Part shown: positions 7,548 through 8,013 of the stretch, piece after piece | How the letters are laid out: each line of letters starts with the position of its first letter | How positions within the stretch are numbered: the stretch's first letter is position 1 | Assembly: GCA_043736395.1 (NCBI GenBank) | Contig: JAYTCQ010000098.1 | Span: forward strand, 1-8,013 | Origin: JAFDVL01 sp043736395 | Lineage (GTDB): Bacteria > Acidobacteriota > Blastocatellia > RBC074 | DNA: 8,013 nucleotides | Reading direction: 5' to 3' | The notes under the pieces: generated by a model | What the model was told of the DNA's origin: nothing | Database searches by the model: none | What the model saw: only the letters and a program-made list of their open reading frames with translations | Program-made: the position numbers and the translations under genes

Positions 7548-7619
7548 GTCAGTATCACCTGCGGTAGTGGGTGGAAGTGCTGGCAAGAATATCCACCCGC
7601 TACCGCAGGTGGTACTGAC
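7548..7619 (+). repeat. REP-like 28-pair imperfect palindrome
   Basis: The left arm (7548-7575, beginning GTCAGTATCACCTGCGG) and right arm (7592-7619, ending CGCAGGTGGTACTGAC) are separated by a 16-base spacer. Twenty-six positions pair by Watson-Crick rules. The other two (7555 with 7612, 7568 with 7599) are T opposite G, which become U-G wobbles in + strand RNA, so the full stem holds. The stem is GC-rich (CACCTGCGGTAG core) in an otherwise AT-leaning intergenic region and starts six bases after the phosphodiesterase stop. No T-run follows, so it is a poor intrinsic terminator. It more closely resembles a REP or MITE-type palindrome, or an mRNA 3'-end stabiliser. Copy number elsewhere in the genome cannot be seen here. 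Confidence 0.75.
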
Positions 7620-7661
7620 TCGAAAATAAACGACATTTATTGCCGGATAAATTTAACTGAT

Positions 7662-7690
7662 TGGACAAACCAGAGCGGCTGTCGTATATT
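7662..7690 (+). promoter_or_regulatory. Sigma70-like promoter with no obvious gene behind it
   Basis: TGGACA (7662-7667; five of six match TTGACA) and TATATT (7685-7690; five of six match TATAAT) are exactly 17 bases apart. This is the best-matching promoter in the window. Start of transcription would be near 7697. It would drive the short unit that ends at the hairpin at 7950-7979. There is no experimental evidence, and such matches do arise by chance in AT-rich DNA. Confidence 0.5.
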
Positions 7691-7696
7691 CCGAAG

Positions 7697-7983
7697 CTCG
7701 ACTTTTAGTGATTATCGAATCTTTCTTTCTAGGTTATCCAGTAACAAATTCGTTGCAAGCGAACGTTATGCTGATCGGACAAAGCACAAAACTAAATCTC
7801 TTGATGCCTTCACTGGTCGCCTTACCGCCGCTCGCTTCAAAATTACTTAAACGTTGCGCGGCAGATTCACCGCTCGCACCTCTTAAAGTGAAAGACAATT
7901 CGAAAGCTGAAGGCAAAAGTTAGGTTCTGAACAAAATCAGAAAACGATCAAAGCCTCAGCAAAAAAATGCTGAGGCTTTATTA
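7697..7983 (+). ncRNA. Candidate orphan transcript of about 290 nt (small RNA or small-protein mRNA)
   Basis: This interval is defined only by a good promoter on its left and a terminator-like hairpin on its right. I recognise no RNA family: there is no RNase P, SRP or tmRNA signature. Inside is a GTG-initiated frame, 7708-7923, of 71 codons with an in-frame ATG at 7768 (51 codons). Neither start has a Shine-Dalgarno site, and the predicted peptide shows no known motif, signal peptide or transmembrane segment. The opposite strand is also open here for 60 codons from a TTG, so openness alone proves little. A small hairpin (TAAC/GTTA and TTCG/CGAA arms, 7742-7768) lies within. The transcript may instead be a gene remnant. 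Confidence 0.3.
7950..7983 (+). terminator. Terminator-like hairpin near the right edge
   Basis: A perfect 12-bp stem (AAAGCCTCAGCA at 7950-7961, complement at 7968-7979) has a six-A loop and is followed by TTTATTAGTT, a moderate U-rich tail. It lies 26 bases past the TAG that closes the 71-codon frame. Its reverse strand tail (TTTGATCGTTTT) is weaker, so rightward termination is the preferred reading. It would end the orphan unit or any read-through from the phosphodiesterase gene. Confidence 0.75.
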
Positions 7984-7997
7984 GTTATGGGTGATGA

Positions 7998-8007
7998 TTA
8001 AGAAGGA
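7998..8007 (+). promoter_or_regulatory. Shine-Dalgarno-like site of a gene starting beyond the window
   Basis: TTAAGAAGGA here is identical over ten bases to the sequence in front of the receptor gene (3498-3507). An ATG follows immediately at 8008, but with zero spacing it is too close to be served by this site. A start a few bases past the window edge is more likely. The site sits just after the terminator hairpin, consistent with a new rightward gene, but no coding sequence is visible. Confidence 0.4.
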
Positions 8008-8013
8008 ATGAGT

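Noticed and set aside
7742..7771. Integron attC-like look: TAAC...TTCG...CGAACGTTATGC.
   Set aside because: The core sites do not match RYYYAAC/GTTRRRY, the whole hairpin is only about 27 bases (too short for attC), and there is no integrase or cassette nearby. It is only a small imperfect hairpin.
7734..7916. A 60-codon reverse-strand gene.
   Set aside because: TTG start, no ribosome-binding site, no recognisable motif, and overlap with the better-supported rightward unit.
7708..7923. A 71-codon protein gene from GTG at 7708.
   Set aside because: There is no Shine-Dalgarno site, no motif, and a similar-length open frame on the other strand. It is kept only as part of the candidate transcript, not called as a CDS.

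Overview
The window looks like an ordinary chromosomal stretch from an Acidobacteriota-type Gram-negative bacterium, perhaps class Blastocatellia. Three things point this way. One gene is a 999-residue Oar-like TonB-dependent receptor with an N-terminal carboxypeptidase-regulatory-like domain, a family greatly expanded in that phylum. All four complete genes encode proteins with export signals, several ending in A-Q at the predicted cleavage site. Base composition is moderate, roughly mid-40s % GC judged by eye. The taxonomic call is inference from gene style, not from a marker gene.

Layout, all on the + strand. Positions 1-69 may hold the C-terminal tail of an upstream gene (weak). Positions 70-459 are AT-rich with no credible gene and only a weak promoter candidate. 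At 460-1926 is a secreted alpha/beta-hydrolase (esterase-like, GMSGG elbow) fused to a helical/TPR C-terminal half. Thirty-five bases later, 1962-3329 encodes a secreted protein I do not recognise; the two are probably co-transcribed. A 187-base gap holds a good sigma70-like promoter (TTGCCC-17-TAGAAT, with an A-tract upstream) and a strong Shine-Dalgarno site. These serve the receptor gene at 3517-6516, which ends in a textbook intrinsic terminator (18-pair stem, GAAA loop, T-tract). A GlpQ-type periplasmic glycerophosphodiester phosphodiesterase follows at 6639-7541.

The last 470 bases hold no confident protein gene but are structured. A 28-pair REP-like hairpin begins six bases after the phosphodiesterase stop. 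Next comes a well-formed promoter (TGGACA-17-TATATT), then about 250 bases with only a poor GTG-initiated 71-codon frame, then a 12-bp terminator hairpin. This looks like a small orphan transcription unit, either an RNA or a very small protein. A Shine-Dalgarno-like TTAAGAAGGA at the right edge, identical to ten bases in front of the receptor gene, suggests another gene starts just beyond the window.

Taken together, the genes make a cell-envelope and periplasm nutrient-handling neighbourhood: an outer-membrane receptor plus secreted hydrolases acting on esters and phosphodiesters. The terminator and separate promoters suggest independent units rather than one operon. I see no defence system, CRISPR array, transposase, rRNA or tRNA. 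The most interesting parts are the orphan promoter-terminator unit and the REP-like palindrome near the right end.
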